Shown here piece by piece: positions 1-8,531 of a DNA stretch of 64,000 bases. A program made the position numbers and the translations under genes. A model generated the notes under the pieces. It ran no database searches, was not told the origin of the DNA, and was given only the letters and a program-made list of their open reading frames with translations. Origin of the DNA: Palleronia caenipelagi (lineage in GTDB: Bacteria; Pseudomonadota; Alphaproteobacteria; Rhodobacterales; Rhodobacteraceae); NCBI RefSeq assembly GCF_007004065.1, contig NZ_VFSV01000011.1, forward strand, positions 55,735 through 119,734, written 5' to 3'. Numbering within the stretch: the first letter of the stretch is position 1; the number at the start of each line of letters is the position of its first letter.

Positions 1-123
1 GCCATTTTCGCCGATGATGCCGTGAATTGTGCCGGGCATGACCCGCAGGTCGATGTCCTTATTGGCGTGAACGGGTCCAAAGGATTTGGAAATACCTTTG
101 AGTTCAATGGCTGGGGCGGTCAT
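1..123 (-). CDS. ABC transporter ATP-binding protein, N-terminal fragment (BMP-type nucleoside/sugar importer)
   Basis: This is the first 41 codons of an ABC ATPase; the rest lies beyond the left edge. The visible N-terminus ([20 protein letters not shown]...) is the usual first beta-strand of an ABC ATPase, and the last residues seen, GENG, begin a Walker A motif. It follows the BMP-family binding protein on the same strand after 52 bases. BMP-family importers (PnrA/YufN type) normally have a duplicated ATPase of about 500 residues plus two permeases, so this is probably the energising subunit of that importer. GGAGG lies just upstream of the ATG. Length, second ATPase half and substrate cannot be judged from the fragment. 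Confidence 0.85.
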   Translation of the reverse strand, partial: MTAPAIELKGISKSFGPVHANKDIDLRVMPGTIHGIIGENG

Positions 124-141
124 GGCACCTCCGCAAAGAAT

Positions 142-167
142 GACCCCGCCCGGATCGGGGCGGGGTC
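142..167 (-). terminator. Intergenic hairpin between BMP binding protein and ATPase gene
   Basis: Perfect 10-bp GC stem (142-151 with 158-167) and a 6-base loop, starting eight bases after the binding-protein stop codon. On the minus strand it is followed by only a weak T-rich stretch (TCATTCTTT), so partial termination or 3'-end protection of the upstream message is more likely than full termination. Confidence 0.6.
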
Positions 168-175
168 GGATTGTC

Positions 176-1177
176 TCAGAAGGTCAGCGACGGGCAGCTG
201 TCATCCGTGGTGTAGTCGTGCACCACCAGTTCGCCGGACTGAATCTTCATCATCGCCTCGTCGATGGCGGCCTTCATCTCGTCGGTCACCAGATCCGCAT
301 TATGCTCGTCCATGGCGACGCCGACGCCTTCGCTTTCGAGGTTCTTCACCACCACGCCGGTCTGAAGATTGCCATCGGCGGCGGCCTGGAAAGCGTCGTA
401 GACCGCGTTGTCCACCCGCTTGACCATGGAGGTCAGGACTGAGCCCGGATGCAGGTAGTTCTGGTTCGAGTCGACGCCGATCGACAGGATTTCCTCGTCA
501 GCGGCGGTTTGCAGAACGCCCACGCCCGTGCCACCAGCGGCGGCAAAGACCACGTCAGCGCCCTGGCTGATCTGGCTGCGGGTCAGCTCACCGCCCTTGA
601 CCGGATCGTTCCATGCGGCGGGGGTGGTGCCGGTCATGTTGGCAATGACGGTCACGTCGGGGTTCGCGGCCTTGGCGCCTTCGGCATAGCCACAGGCAAA
701 TTTGCGGATCAGGGGCACGTCCATCCCGCCCACAAAGGAGACGGTGTTCGACTCTGAGGCCATCGCCGCCATCATGCCGACGAGATAGGAGCCCTCATGC
801 TCCGAGAAGACCACCGACTGCACGTTCGGCTGGTCCACCACCATGTCCACGATCACAAAGTTCGTCTCGGGGTAGTCCGGGGCGACTTTCTCCAGCGTCG
901 AGGCGTTGGCAAAGCCCAGCACCACGACCGGGTTCGCGCCCCGCTCGGCCATGCGACGCATGGTCTGCTCGCGCTGCGCCTCGGAGGCCAGCTCGGTTTC
1001 CAGATACTTGCCGCCGGTCTCTTCGACCCAGCGCTGGGCACCATTATAGGCGCTCTCGTTGAAGGACTTGTCGAATTTGCCGCCCAGGTCGATGATCAGA
1101 CCGGGTTCAGCCATCGCAGCGCCGGCCATCAGCCCAAGCGTGGCGGTGGCGGTCAGAAACGATTTCATGACGCTCAT
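176..1177 (-). CDS. BMP-family ABC transporter substrate-binding protein
   Basis: A periplasmic binding protein of 333 residues in the BMP/PnrA family, which brings nucleosides or related solutes to an ABC importer. The N-terminus ([20 protein letters not shown]) is a signal peptide with probable cleavage after AMA. The mature protein opens with the family pattern '[21 protein letters not shown]' in shortened form ([12 protein letters not shown]) and later has [10 protein letters not shown] and [13 protein letters not shown], all typical of BMP. The start at 1177 is chosen because GGGAG lies about ten bases upstream; an in-frame ATG at 1168 is the alternative. The ATPase gene follows on the same strand. 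No lipobox cysteine is seen, so it is probably soluble. Ligand unknown. Confidence 0.9.
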   Translation of the reverse strand: MSVMKSFLTATATLGLMAGAAMAEPGLIIDLGGKFDKSFNESAYNGAQRWVEETGGKYLETELASEAQREQTMRRMAERGANPVVVLGFANASTLEKVAPDYPETNFVIVDMVVDQPNVQSVVFSEHEGSYLVGMMAAMASESNTVSFVGGMDVPLIRKFACGYAEGAKAANPDVTVIANMTGTTPAAWNDPVKGGELTRSQISQGADVVFAAAGGTGVGVLQTAADEEILSIGVDSNQNYLHPGSVLTSMVKRVDNAVYDAFQAAADGNLQTGVVVKNLESEGVGVAMDEHNADLVTDEMKAAIDEAMMKIQSGELVVHDYTTDDSCPSLTF

Positions 1178-1302
1178 TCTACGGGGTCTCCCAATTGGTT
1201 GGGCCAGAATCGGCCAGCGCACGGATAAGCTCCGCGTTCCATCCGACGATAAGGCCGGAGCCCGGGCAGGGGGTCAAGGGGATCCGGCGGTTTTTCGAAG
1301 GG

Positions 1303-1731
1303 TCATGCAGGCAGAGGGCGTCTCAAAACCAGCGCATCAACGGGAGGTTGCACATCGGTATAGTAGCCCTTGCGTAAGCCGCATTGGATATACTCTGCGG
1401 CGTAGTACAATGCTCGGGCCGGGACGTTGGTTTCAGCAACTTCCAGGAACGACACGGTCGCCCCGTTGGCATGGGCGCGGCGATGATAGGCGTCGAGCAA
1501 TTCCCGCCCGATGCCTTTTCCCTGATGATCCGGGTCCACAGCGATGGTCAGGAGTTCCGCCTCATCCAGTACGACACGACCCATTGCAAAGCTGCGGCCT
1601 GCGGTCAGGCAGAGGATCCCAGGCGCCGCGCGGAGGCTGGCAATCTCCGCCTCGGACCAAGGTTTCGGCACGCGCATCGCCCGCGCATGAATTGCGGCAA
1701 GCTCGGCGTTGCTGAGGGCCTCCGGCGTCAT
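1303..1731 (-). CDS. rimI: GNAT acetyltransferase, RimI-like
   Basis: A 142-residue N-acetyltransferase of the RimI group, which acetylates the N-terminus of ribosomal protein S18 or other alpha-amino groups. The acetyl-CoA loop is visible as VDPDHQGKGIGRELL around residues 70-85, followed by the RimI-like AETNVPARALYYAA segment. The C-terminal LRKGYYTD resembles the RimI signature. Its start overlaps the tsaB stop as ATGA, so the two are translationally coupled; a tsaB-rimI pair is common in bacteria. The usual 'LYxKxGF' reads LYYAAEYIQCG here, a slight divergence. Actual substrate is inferred only. Confidence 0.8.
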   Translation of the reverse strand: MTPEALSNAELAAIHARAMRVPKPWSEAEIASLRAAPGILCLTAGRSFAMGRVVLDEAELLTIAVDPDHQGKGIGRELLDAYHRRAHANGATVSFLEVAETNVPARALYYAAEYIQCGLRKGYYTDVQPPVDALVLRRPLPA

Positions 1732-2357
1732 GCCACGGGGGGTGCTGGTTTCGCCGGTGCGGCGTCGGGTGCGCGGATGTAAAGGGGTCTCGGTCGGCTC
1801 ACAGCCTCTCCGCGTCCATCGCGCGCGATCTGCGCAATGGCGACGGCGAGGGGCAGGGCGGGTTCGGCGACGGTACCGCCACACAACTCGGCGAGTCGTT
1901 CAGCCTCGTGGCCAATGCAAAGCGCTTCCCAAGGCAGGTCGGGCAGGGCGTCCAGAGCGCACAACTCAGGTCCGCTGGGCAGACCCAGATAGAGCTTGCC
2001 GCCGCGCGCGTCGATCGAGGGCAATACAGTCGCCTCATGCCCCTCGCGCAGAGCGTCGAGAGTGGAGACGCCAACGGACCGGATGCCCAGCCCAAGCGCC
2101 AGTCCGCGCGCCGTTGCCACGGAAATGCGGATGCCGGTGAAATTACCGGGGCCGACACCCGTCGTAATCAGCGCCAGATCAGACCAGTCGAGACCGGCCT
2201 CATCCAGAAGCTCAGCCAGCAGCGGCAACAGACGTTCGGCCTGCCCAAGGGCCATCTCTTCGTGGCGGTGTGCCAAGACTCGGTCGCCCTGAACGAGAGC
2301 GGCCGCGCAATGCGCGGCCGACGTGTCAAATGCGAGGACGGGGCCCTGCTCAGGCAA
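1728..2357 (-). CDS. tsaB: tRNA threonylcarbamoyladenosine biosynthesis protein TsaB
   Basis: A 209-residue TsaB, the non-catalytic partner of TsaD in making t6A37 of ANN-decoding tRNAs. The ASKHA fold signature appears as LAFDTSAAHCAAAL near the N-terminus and as TGVGPGNFTGIRISVATARGLA around residues 66-87, diagnostic for TsaB/TsaD. The length fits the family. It overlaps the NifU-like gene upstream by 8 bases and rimI downstream by 4, so the three form one minus-strand unit. Confidence 0.93.
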   Translation of the reverse strand: MPEQGPVLAFDTSAAHCAAALVQGDRVLAHRHEEMALGQAERLLPLLAELLDEAGLDWSDLALITTGVGPGNFTGIRISVATARGLALGLGIRSVGVSTLDALREGHEATVLPSIDARGGKLYLGLPSGPELCALDALPDLPWEALCIGHEAERLAELCGGTVAEPALPLAVAIAQIARDGRGEAVSRPRPLYIRAPDAAPAKPAPPVA

Positions 2358-2910
2358 CGGGGCGCACCTCGACCACCTCTGGAATATAGTGACGCAGCAG
2401 GTTCTCGATGCCCATCTTCAGCGTCAGCGTCGAAGAAGGGCAGCCGGAGCACGCGCCCTGCATTTGCAGATAGACGACACCCTTGTCGAAGCCGTAAAAA
2501 GTGATGTCACCGCCGTCCTGTGCCACTGCGGGTCGGACGCGGGTGTCAAGCAGTTCCTTGATTTGCGTAACAATTTCGCCGTCCGGGCCATCCTGATCCG
2601 CGTGACCGCCAGCCGCCTCGGCGCCCGCGCCCATGACCGGTTGGCCTGACTGGAAGTGCTCCATGATCGCGCCGAGCAGAGAGGGTTTGATATGGTCCCA
2701 ATCCACAGCATCCGCCTTTGTAACCGTCACGAAGTCGCTGCCAAAAAATACGCCCGTCGTACCCTCGATCCCGAACAGACGCTGAGCCAGCGGCGAGGTT
2801 TGCGCAGCGTCGGCGTTTGGGAAGTCGGCTGTCCCGGTCTCCAGCACCGTTTGACCGGGCAGGAATTTCAGCGTGGCCGGGTTGGGTGTGGACTCGGTCT
2901 GGATGAACAT
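2350..2910 (-). CDS. NifU-like iron-sulfur cluster scaffold/carrier (Nfu type)
   Basis: A 186-residue Nfu-type protein that carries a 4Fe-4S cluster to target enzymes. It has the N-terminal Nfu_N domain (MFIQTESTPNPATLKFLPG) and a C-terminal NifU domain with the CSGCPSS cluster-binding motif around residue 155. An Ala/Gly-rich linker (GAGAEAAGGHADQDGPDG) joins them. This two-domain layout is the usual alphaproteobacterial and mitochondrial NFU form. It is first in the minus-strand unit with tsaB and rimI. GGAGCG-like spacing before the ATG is acceptable. Confidence 0.92.
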   Translation of the reverse strand: MFIQTESTPNPATLKFLPGQTVLETGTADFPNADAAQTSPLAQRLFGIEGTTGVFFGSDFVTVTKADAVDWDHIKPSLLGAIMEHFQSGQPVMGAGAEAAGGHADQDGPDGEIVTQIKELLDTRVRPAVAQDGGDITFYGFDKGVVYLQMQGACSGCPSSTLTLKMGIENLLRHYIPEVVEVRPVA

Positions 2911-2979
2911 GGGGACGCTCCTGTGGCTTCCGCTTGGATATGCGGATGGAGGCGGGCGCTGTCAAGGTTTGGAATGGTT

Positions 2980-3684
2980 CTAAACTAGCCCGAGCTGCCG
3001 CAGTCCAAGCAATACAACCAGCAGGATCGGCTGATGTGCGAGATAGATGAGGAGGGAGTGCCGACCGGCCCTGGCCAGCAGGTCCGTCGCCGGGGCGGTT
3101 CGCGGCATCTGTAAATACCGGGCGACTGCAATTCCGACGAGCATCGGGGCGAACCACGGAAAGATCGGCTCATAATCCATGGAGGGTGGCGTATTTGGCG
3201 ACAGGCCCAGCGGGTAGAGCAACGGGTGGGCGAAGATCTCGCTGGTCAGGACGATTGGTGCGATGAGAACGGCCACCGCTGAAACGAGAGTGACAGCCGG
3301 ATGCAGGCGCAGAAATGGCAGCGCCAGCACAGAGAAGAGCGCGATGGCGTGCAGGATTCCGAACCATATCGGGTAGGGCATGGTGAGGGATGTGGCGACG
3401 GTCACCCCCAGCGCCGCCGCTGCCAGGATCGCGAGGCGTCGCAGGTAGGACCGCCAGCGCAGACCGCCCCGGGCCGCGAGGCTGAGCGACACGCCAGCAA
3501 GCGCAATGAAGCTGCCCGCAATCGCGATGGCAAAACTCCGCCAGAATGTCCCGTGGGAGACATTCCAGTCAACGAGCCCAAGGAGTGCGAGGTCGAAGCT
3601 GAAGTGATACACGACCATCGCACCGAGGGCGATACCGCGCGCGTGGTCGATCCATGCGACCCGCGTGGCAGCTTCGGCAGTCAT
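2980..3684 (-). CDS. DUF1624/heparan-alpha-glucosaminide N-acetyltransferase-like membrane protein
   Basis: A 234-residue integral membrane protein with about seven hydrophobic segments. The N-terminus RVAWIDHARGIALGAMVVYHFSF matches, in short, the opening helix of the DUF1624 and acyltransferase-3-like families (IDxARGIALxxMVxYHFxxD), in which transmembrane proteins acylate extracytoplasmic glycans. The end (HSLLIYLAHQPILL) is also typical. The start at 3684 is one base after the stop of the upstream UspA gene, which suggests co-transcription. Substrate unknown; enzyme activity is inferred from the family. Confidence 0.75.
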   Translation of the reverse strand: MTAEAATRVAWIDHARGIALGAMVVYHFSFDLALLGLVDWNVSHGTFWRSFAIAIAGSFIALAGVSLSLAARGGLRWRSYLRRLAILAAAALGVTVATSLTMPYPIWFGILHAIALFSVLALPFLRLHPAVTLVSAVAVLIAPIVLTSEIFAHPLLYPLGLSPNTPPSMDYEPIFPWFAPMLVGIAVARYLQMPRTAPATDLLARAGRHSLLIYLAHQPILLVVLLGLRQLGLV

Positions 3685-3685
3685 G

Positions 3686-4141
3686 TCAGGTGATGGCCTC
3701 CAGCCGGTCCTTCGAGAGATTGCCGGGCACGATCGTGAGCGGAACCGGCAAACCGCCAGCGGCTTTCGAAAGTTGTGTGACGAGCGGGCCGGGACCGGCC
3801 TTGTCTTCGCCCGCGCCAAGCACGAGCACGCCGATTTCCTTATCTTCTCGAATCTGGGCCAAAAGCTGCGGCACAGCTTCACCCTCGCGGATCACCAGCG
3901 TCGGATCGATATTCTGACGGTCGCGCATCCATTTCGCAAAGACCTCGAAATGGGCTTCGATCCGTTCCCGCGCTTCTTCCTTCATCAGCGATCCAACACC
4001 GAGCCAGTGATTGAAATCATCGGGAGGAATGATCGACAGAATCGTCACGCCCGAAGAGGTTTTCGCCGCACGCATCGCGGCATAACGCATGGCGTTCAGA
4101 CATTCGCGGCTGTCATCGAGCACGACCAGAAACTTGCGCAT
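3686..4141 (-). CDS. Universal stress protein, UspA family
   Basis: A 151-residue single-domain UspA-like protein. It starts MRKFLVVLDDSRECLNAMRYA, the usual first strand and acidic loop, and ends with GLPVPLTIVPGNLS in place of the G-2x-G-9x-G(S/T) nucleotide loop. The GAGEDKAGPG stretch is the likely loop region. A strong GAGGAGG lies about seven bases before the ATG. A longer in-frame reading upstream overlaps the sirtuin gene and is rejected. It is followed after one base by the DUF1624 gene. ATP binding is uncertain because the canonical loop is not clear. Confidence 0.85.
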   Translation of the reverse strand: MRKFLVVLDDSRECLNAMRYAAMRAAKTSSGVTILSIIPPDDFNHWLGVGSLMKEEARERIEAHFEVFAKWMRDRQNIDPTLVIREGEAVPQLLAQIREDKEIGVLVLGAGEDKAGPGPLVTQLSKAAGGLPVPLTIVPGNLSKDRLEAIT

Positions 4142-4190
4142 CCCCTGTCCCTCCTCAAGAGGGTACGATGGGCGATCCCGATCCCCCTGT

Positions 4191-4874
4191 CTAGCGCAAA
4201 GGCGAGGTGCCCAGCGTCTCGACCCAATTCGGAACGGTCTCTGACGCAGGGCCGTAGACCCCGTCATCGAAGGCGCCGCCTGACGGTTCGAGATTGATCT
4301 CCAGCGTCGGAATGCCGAGCGTCCGCGCCATGTCCACATAGCCGGCTGCCGGGTAAACGGTGCCGCTGGTGCCGATGGCCACGAACAGAGATGCTGTGGC
4401 GAGCCAGGTCTCGATCTGATCCAACCCATAGGGGATCTCGCCAAACCAGACCACATCGGGCCGGACAGCAAGGGCACCGCAGGTGGGGCAGGCGTCGTCA
4501 GCAGAGGTCTCCAACGGCGCGTCCCATCGTACGTCGCAGTTCGCGCATTTTACCCGGTCGAGTTGCCCATGCATGTGCAGAACGCTGCTCGCGCCCGCCG
4601 CCTCCAGCAGAGAGTCCACATTCTGGGTGATCAGCCGTGCCACGCCCCGCTTTTCCAGATTGGCCAGTGCGTAATGCGCCGGGTTCGGAGTCGCCGCCGC
4701 TGCGTTCCGCCGTCTGACATTATAGAACTCGTGCACCCGTGCAGGATTGCGCGCATAGCCTTCGGGTGTGGCAACTTCGGTGAGGTCATATTTCGACCAG
4801 ATGCCACCCGTGTCGCGAAAGGTGCCGAGACCGCTTTCTGCGGACAGTCCCGCGCCGGTGAGGATGAAGATCAT
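4191..4874 (-). CDS. cobB: NAD-dependent protein deacylase, sirtuin CobB
   Basis: A 227-residue class III-like sirtuin that removes acyl groups from lysines using NAD. Visible motifs are ILTGAGLSAESGLGTFRD (NAD site), TQNVDSLLEAAG, the catalytic His in LHMHG, and a zinc site from CANC and CPTC. The Tyr and Arg in HEFYNVRR correspond to the pair that reads acidic acyl groups in desuccinylase-type sirtuins. It starts 65 bases from the divergent phosphatase gene. Length is usual for bacterial CobB. Confidence 0.92.
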   Translation of the reverse strand: MIFILTGAGLSAESGLGTFRDTGGIWSKYDLTEVATPEGYARNPARVHEFYNVRRRNAAAATPNPAHYALANLEKRGVARLITQNVDSLLEAAGASSVLHMHGQLDRVKCANCDVRWDAPLETSADDACPTCGALAVRPDVVWFGEIPYGLDQIETWLATASLFVAIGTSGTVYPAAGYVDMARTLGIPTLEINLEPSGGAFDDGVYGPASETVPNWVETLGTSPLR

Positions 4875-4939
4875 CTGCCGCTCCGGTTTAAGTCCTGTGC
4901 AGACTGGAAGAGAGTGGCGTGCAGCGCTAGGCTGATTTC

Positions 4940-5374
4940 ATGGCTTATCGCATTCTTGTCGTCTGTCTCGGAAATATCTGTCGCTCTCCCACTGCTGAGG
5001 TGGTTCTGCGGGACCGTGCGCGTGCGGCCGGTCTGGACGTTGAGGTCGATTCGGCCGGGACCAGCGGATGGCATCTGGGAGAGCCGCCGCACCGGCCGAT
5101 GATCGCAACCGCCCGGCAGAGCGGATACGATCTGTCGCCGCTGCGGGCGCGGCAGGTCTCGGAACAAGATTTTTTCGCCTTCGACCTTATCCTCGTCGCC
5201 GACCGGAACAACCTCAGGGACGTCGAGCTCCGCAGGCCGGCGGGGAATAACACGCCGGTGCGTCTTTTGGCTGACGATGCGGATGTGCCGGATCCCTATT
5301 ATACCGGTGACTACATCGGAGCTCTTCAGATAATCGAAGAGGCGGCAGACAAGCTGATCGCTCAGCTGCAATAG
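4940..5374 (+). CDS. Low molecular weight protein-tyrosine phosphatase
   Basis: A 144-residue cytoplasmic phosphatase. The P-loop CLGNICRSP sits at residues 9-17 with catalytic Cys9 and Arg15, and the general acid is in DPYYTGD near residue 118. Length and motif order fit the family exactly. Such enzymes act on tyrosine kinases of exopolysaccharide systems or in arsenate reduction; no such partner is adjacent, so the substrate is unknown. Its 3' end overlaps the convergent small secreted-protein gene by 13 bases. Confidence 0.92.
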   Translation: MAYRILVVCLGNICRSPTAEVVLRDRARAAGLDVEVDSAGTSGWHLGEPPHRPMIATARQSGYDLSPLRARQVSEQDFFAFDLILVADRNNLRDVELRRPAGNNTPVRLLADDADVPDPYYTGDYIGALQIIEEAADKLIAQLQ

Positions 5375-5661
5375 CTCTGCGCGGCGCTGCCGAATTTCTT
5401 GTATTTTTTCCAGAAAACCTCGTGGCGGCGGTTATCCGACTGCCGGACTTCCTGAGCCTTGTGAGGATCTTTGAAGAACGTCGCAGCGAGTTTCTGATCT
5501 TTGCGCGACAGCGTGGCGTCCGCCACTTGCTGAATACAGTCGCACAGCCGCGGCGATGCGCTGCCGCGCTCGGATTTCTCGCAGGCGCGTTCAATCGTCC
5601 CTGCATGTGCCGCGCCGGTCGTCAGCATCAGCACGGCTGCAATTCCAAACAGTTTTTTCAT
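5362..5661 (-). CDS. Small secreted Cys-containing protein of unknown function
   Basis: 99 residues with a clear signal peptide (MKKLFGIAAVLMLTTGAAHA, cleavage after AHA). The mature part has cysteines in RACEKSE, RLCDCIQ and the C-terminal SYCS, which could form two disulfides, and a charged helix-rich middle (FFKDPHKAQEVRQSDN). It resembles a small Rhodobacteraceae family that I recall being labelled 'arginine transporter' in databases; nothing in the sequence (no membrane segment beyond the signal) supports that name. The start at 5661 gives the signal peptide directly. Confidence 0.7.
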   Translation of the reverse strand: MKKLFGIAAVLMLTTGAAHAGTIERACEKSERGSASPRLCDCIQQVADATLSRKDQKLAATFFKDPHKAQEVRQSDNRRHEVFWKKYKKFGSAAQSYCS

Positions 5662-5774
5662 GGTGTTTTGCCTCGTTATGTACTGCTCGTGTCTTTGCGG
5701 CGCCGGATCCTTCCGGTTCTTCCGCAATTCCGCCGATCTGACATTATCACGTCTGTCCTGAGTCGCAAAACCCG

Positions 5775-6989
5775 TTACAACCGGGTCGGCTCGTCACCGC
5801 GCAGGCGCAACCAGATCAGCGCGCCGCCAGCGAGTGCGAGAAACGGGAGCATGGCCATATTAACGGCGCTCCAGCCTTCTTGCGGCGAGCCGCCCGCGCA
5901 GTTCATCAATGTGCCTGAGGCGAGCGAGGCGAGGGTGACGCAGCCGAAAACGGCAAAGTCGTTCATGCCCTGGACGCGACCGCGCTCTTCGGGCGTGTGG
6001 GCTGTCGAGAGCATCGTCGTTGCGCCAATAAAGGCAAAATTCCATCCGAGCCCCAGCAGGATCAGCGCTCCATAGAAATTGGTGATCTCAACGCCAGCGA
6101 GGCCGACCAGGCCGGCGATGGCGAGAAACACCAGCCCCAGCGAGGTGACCATGCGCACCCCGAACCGCGCGATCACGTGACCCGTAAAGAACGACGGCGC
6201 ATACATGGCCAGAACGTGAGCTGAGACGATATCGGCAGCGTCATCGGGGGCAAAGCCGCACCCAACCACGGCCAGAGGGGTGGAGGTCATGACGAGGTTC
6301 ATCAACGCATAGGTGACCATGGCGCAGATGATCGCCACGAGGATCACCGGGCTGGCCAAAAGCTGCGCCCGGCTGCGTCCCGCGTCGCTGCCCGCCGCTG
6401 GTGCGGGGGGGCGCGGAATGTCGAGGCCGAGAAACAGAGCAACGCCTGTCAGGTTCAGCACGACGACCGCGAGATACGTTCCGAGAAATGGGATGACAGT
6501 GAGATCCGACGTCAGCTTGACCAGCTGCGGGCCAATGATCGCGGAGGCCAGCCCCCCGGCCATCACGTAGGAAATCGCTTTGGGCCGGAATGTCTCGGAC
6601 GCGGTGTCAGCCGCGGCAAACCGGTAGAACCCCAGAGAGGACATGTACCCTCCCGCCAGCAGGGATCCGGCGAGGAAGATCGCAAAGCTACCGCTATAGA
6701 GACCAAACGCCCCCAACAGCGCCCCGCCGCCTCCGCAGATGGCGCCCAGCACGAAGCCGGCCCGCCGCCCGCGACGCTGCATCAGCCCGGAAAGAGGCTG
6801 TGCTGCCAGCATGGAGCCAAACACGATCAGGGAAATCGGGAGGGTCGCGAAACACGGATTGGGCGACAGCATCTGCCCCGCCAGACCACCAACGATGAAC
6901 AGCATGGACATCTGCGCACCCAAGTAGGCCTGTGCGGCAGCGAGGACAATAACGTTCCTCTTCTCACGGGAGATTTTGGCGGTCATCAT
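5775..6989 (-). CDS. MFS transporter
   Basis: A 404-residue major facilitator with about twelve hydrophobic segments. The loop 2-3 motif is present in modified form (GLMQRRGRRAGF) and the equivalent second-half motif reads GHVIARFGVRMVTSLG. TPEERGRVQGMNDF in the last third is typical of the loop before TM11 in MFS drug/sugar efflux proteins. It is divergent from cobK. Substrate cannot be told. Confidence 0.85.
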   Translation of the reverse strand: MMTAKISREKRNVIVLAAAQAYLGAQMSMLFIVGGLAGQMLSPNPCFATLPISLIVFGSMLAAQPLSGLMQRRGRRAGFVLGAICGGGGALLGAFGLYSGSFAIFLAGSLLAGGYMSSLGFYRFAAADTASETFRPKAISYVMAGGLASAIIGPQLVKLTSDLTVIPFLGTYLAVVVLNLTGVALFLGLDIPRPPAPAAGSDAGRSRAQLLASPVILVAIICAMVTYALMNLVMTSTPLAVVGCGFAPDDAADIVSAHVLAMYAPSFFTGHVIARFGVRMVTSLGLVFLAIAGLVGLAGVEITNFYGALILLGLGWNFAFIGATTMLSTAHTPEERGRVQGMNDFAVFGCVTLASLASGTLMNCAGGSPQEGWSAVNMAMLPFLALAGGALIWLRLRGDEPTRL

Positions 6990-7076
6990 GCTTCCATCTA
7001 AGATCTGGGTACCAAGGCGGCTATGCCGGTCTAGATGATGTCTAGGCGACGCCGGAAACGATGAACAGGTGAAAGC

Positions 7077-7838
7077 GTGACAACCAGAGTTCTCCTTCTC
7101 GCGGGCACCTCAGAGGCCCGCGATCTGGCCGCGTCGCTGGCGCTGATGAGCGGTGTCACCGCGACCGCTTCGCTGTCCCGCCCCTCTCGTGTGCCGCAAC
7201 CGCTGGGGATTCCGTCGCGGATCGGCGGGTTTGGGGGCGATGAAGGCTTCCGCGCCTACCTGCGGGATGAACGGGTCGGCGCGGTTCTGGATGCCACCCA
7301 TCCGTTTGCCACGCGGATCTCGTTCCGTTCGGCGCGAATATGCGCCGAGGAGGGGTTGCCCTATGGTCAGTTCCTGCGTCCGGCCTGGACTCCGCTGGAC
7401 GGGGATCGGTGGCATTTTGCCGCAGATGAGGCCGAGGCGGCCGCGCTTGTGCCGCCAGGGGCACGAATTTTCCTCACAACCGGGCGGGCGGGCATCGATC
7501 GCTATGGCCGTCTCGAAGGCCGAGAGGTCGTTGTTCGCCAATTGGGCGAGGTGCCGTCGGAGCCGCCACCCTTTGAGACCGGGCGCTGGCTTTTTGGCAG
7601 GCCACCCTTCTCCGTCGATGAGGAGGTGGAGCTGTTTCGGAAACTGGGTATTGACTGGATGATCGTCCGCAATTCGGGCGGTACGTCCAGCCGGTCGAAA
7701 CTCGATGCGGCCCGACGGCTGGGGATCAACGTGGCTATGATCCGCAGGCCGATGCAGCCCGATGCCATCCGCTTTGAGTCGCTTGCGTATGCGGTCAGCT
7801 GGCTGCGCCGCGTGGCGCTCCGGGACCGGGTGGAATGA
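7077..7838 (+). CDS. cobK: Precorrin-6A / cobalt-precorrin-6A reductase CobK
   Basis: A 253-residue NAD(P)H reductase of the corrin ring pathway to cobalamin. It starts at a GTG. VLLLAGTSEARDLA is the family's nucleotide-binding opening (LGGTxEAxxLA), and DATHPFATRIS, the LTTGR-type FLTTGR segment and IVRNSGG are CobK/CbiJ signatures. No other cobalamin genes are present in the window, so it is separated from the rest of the pathway here. It overlaps the next gene by 4 bases (ATGA). Confidence 0.9.
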   Translation: MTTRVLLLAGTSEARDLAASLALMSGVTATASLSRPSRVPQPLGIPSRIGGFGGDEGFRAYLRDERVGAVLDATHPFATRISFRSARICAEEGLPYGQFLRPAWTPLDGDRWHFAADEAEAAALVPPGARIFLTTGRAGIDRYGRLEGREVVVRQLGEVPSEPPPFETGRWLFGRPPFSVDEEVELFRKLGIDWMIVRNSGGTSSRSKLDAARRLGINVAMIRRPMQPDAIRFESLAYAVSWLRRVALRDRVE

Positions 7839-8473
7839 CCCTCCACAGCGAGAGGATTATCCGGGGCGCAGACTGTATCGAGGAGGGGACCCATTGGCTC
7901 ATCATGCGGGACCCACGGCTGGCCATGGCGCGGGCGGAGACGGGGCCGTGGCCGCTGCGCCTGCGGCCGGGGGGATTTGGGGCGCTATTGCAGGCAATTG
8001 TCGGTCAGCAGGTCTCGGTGGCTTCGGCGCGAGCGATCGGCGGGCGGCTGGAGGCAGCGGGCTTCACCGATGCAGACGCGATCCGCAAGGCCGGGGACGA
8101 CGCTCTGCGGGCCTGCGGGTTGTCGCGGCCCAAGCTGCGCTATCTGCGAGCGCTCTCCGAGGCTGACATCGACTTCGACGCGCTTGGAGATTTGCCGTCC
8201 GGAGAGGTCGTGGACTCTCTGGTGGCGTTGCCGGGGATCGGGCGCTGGACGGCAGAGATCTACGCATTGTTTGCGCTGGGTCGGGCGGATGTTTTTCCGG
8301 CAGGGGATCTCGCCTTGCAAGAAGCGGCAAGGATGCTTTGGTGCCGGACCGACCGCCCAACAGAGGCCGAGTTGCGCGCCGAGGCGCAGCGCTGGAGCCC
8401 GTGGCGTGGGGTGGCGGCGCGGGGGCTTTGGGCGTGGTATGCGGTGGCCAAGGGGCGCGAGGGCGTCGGCTAG
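7835..8473 (+). CDS. DNA-3-methyladenine glycosylase, AlkA/HhH-GPD type
   Basis: A 212-residue base-excision repair glycosylase removing alkylated purines. The fold core is visible: LLQAIVGQQVSVASARAI, then the helix-hairpin-helix LVALPGIGRWTAEIYALFALG (about residues 129-149) and the catalytic Asp in DVFPAGDLALQEA. AlkA's extra N-terminal domain is missing, as in many bacterial homologues of about 210 residues. Translationally coupled to cobK; functional linkage to cobalamin is not obvious. Confidence 0.88.
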   Translation: MTLHSERIIRGADCIEEGTHWLIMRDPRLAMARAETGPWPLRLRPGGFGALLQAIVGQQVSVASARAIGGRLEAAGFTDADAIRKAGDDALRACGLSRPKLRYLRALSEADIDFDALGDLPSGEVVDSLVALPGIGRWTAEIYALFALGRADVFPAGDLALQEAARMLWCRTDRPTEAELRAEAQRWSPWRGVAARGLWAWYAVAKGREGVG

Positions 8474-8531
8474 GCCCGTTGCCTCTGCCGGACAGAGCGC
8501 GTAGGTCAGCGGGAAACGCAGGAGGTGCCCC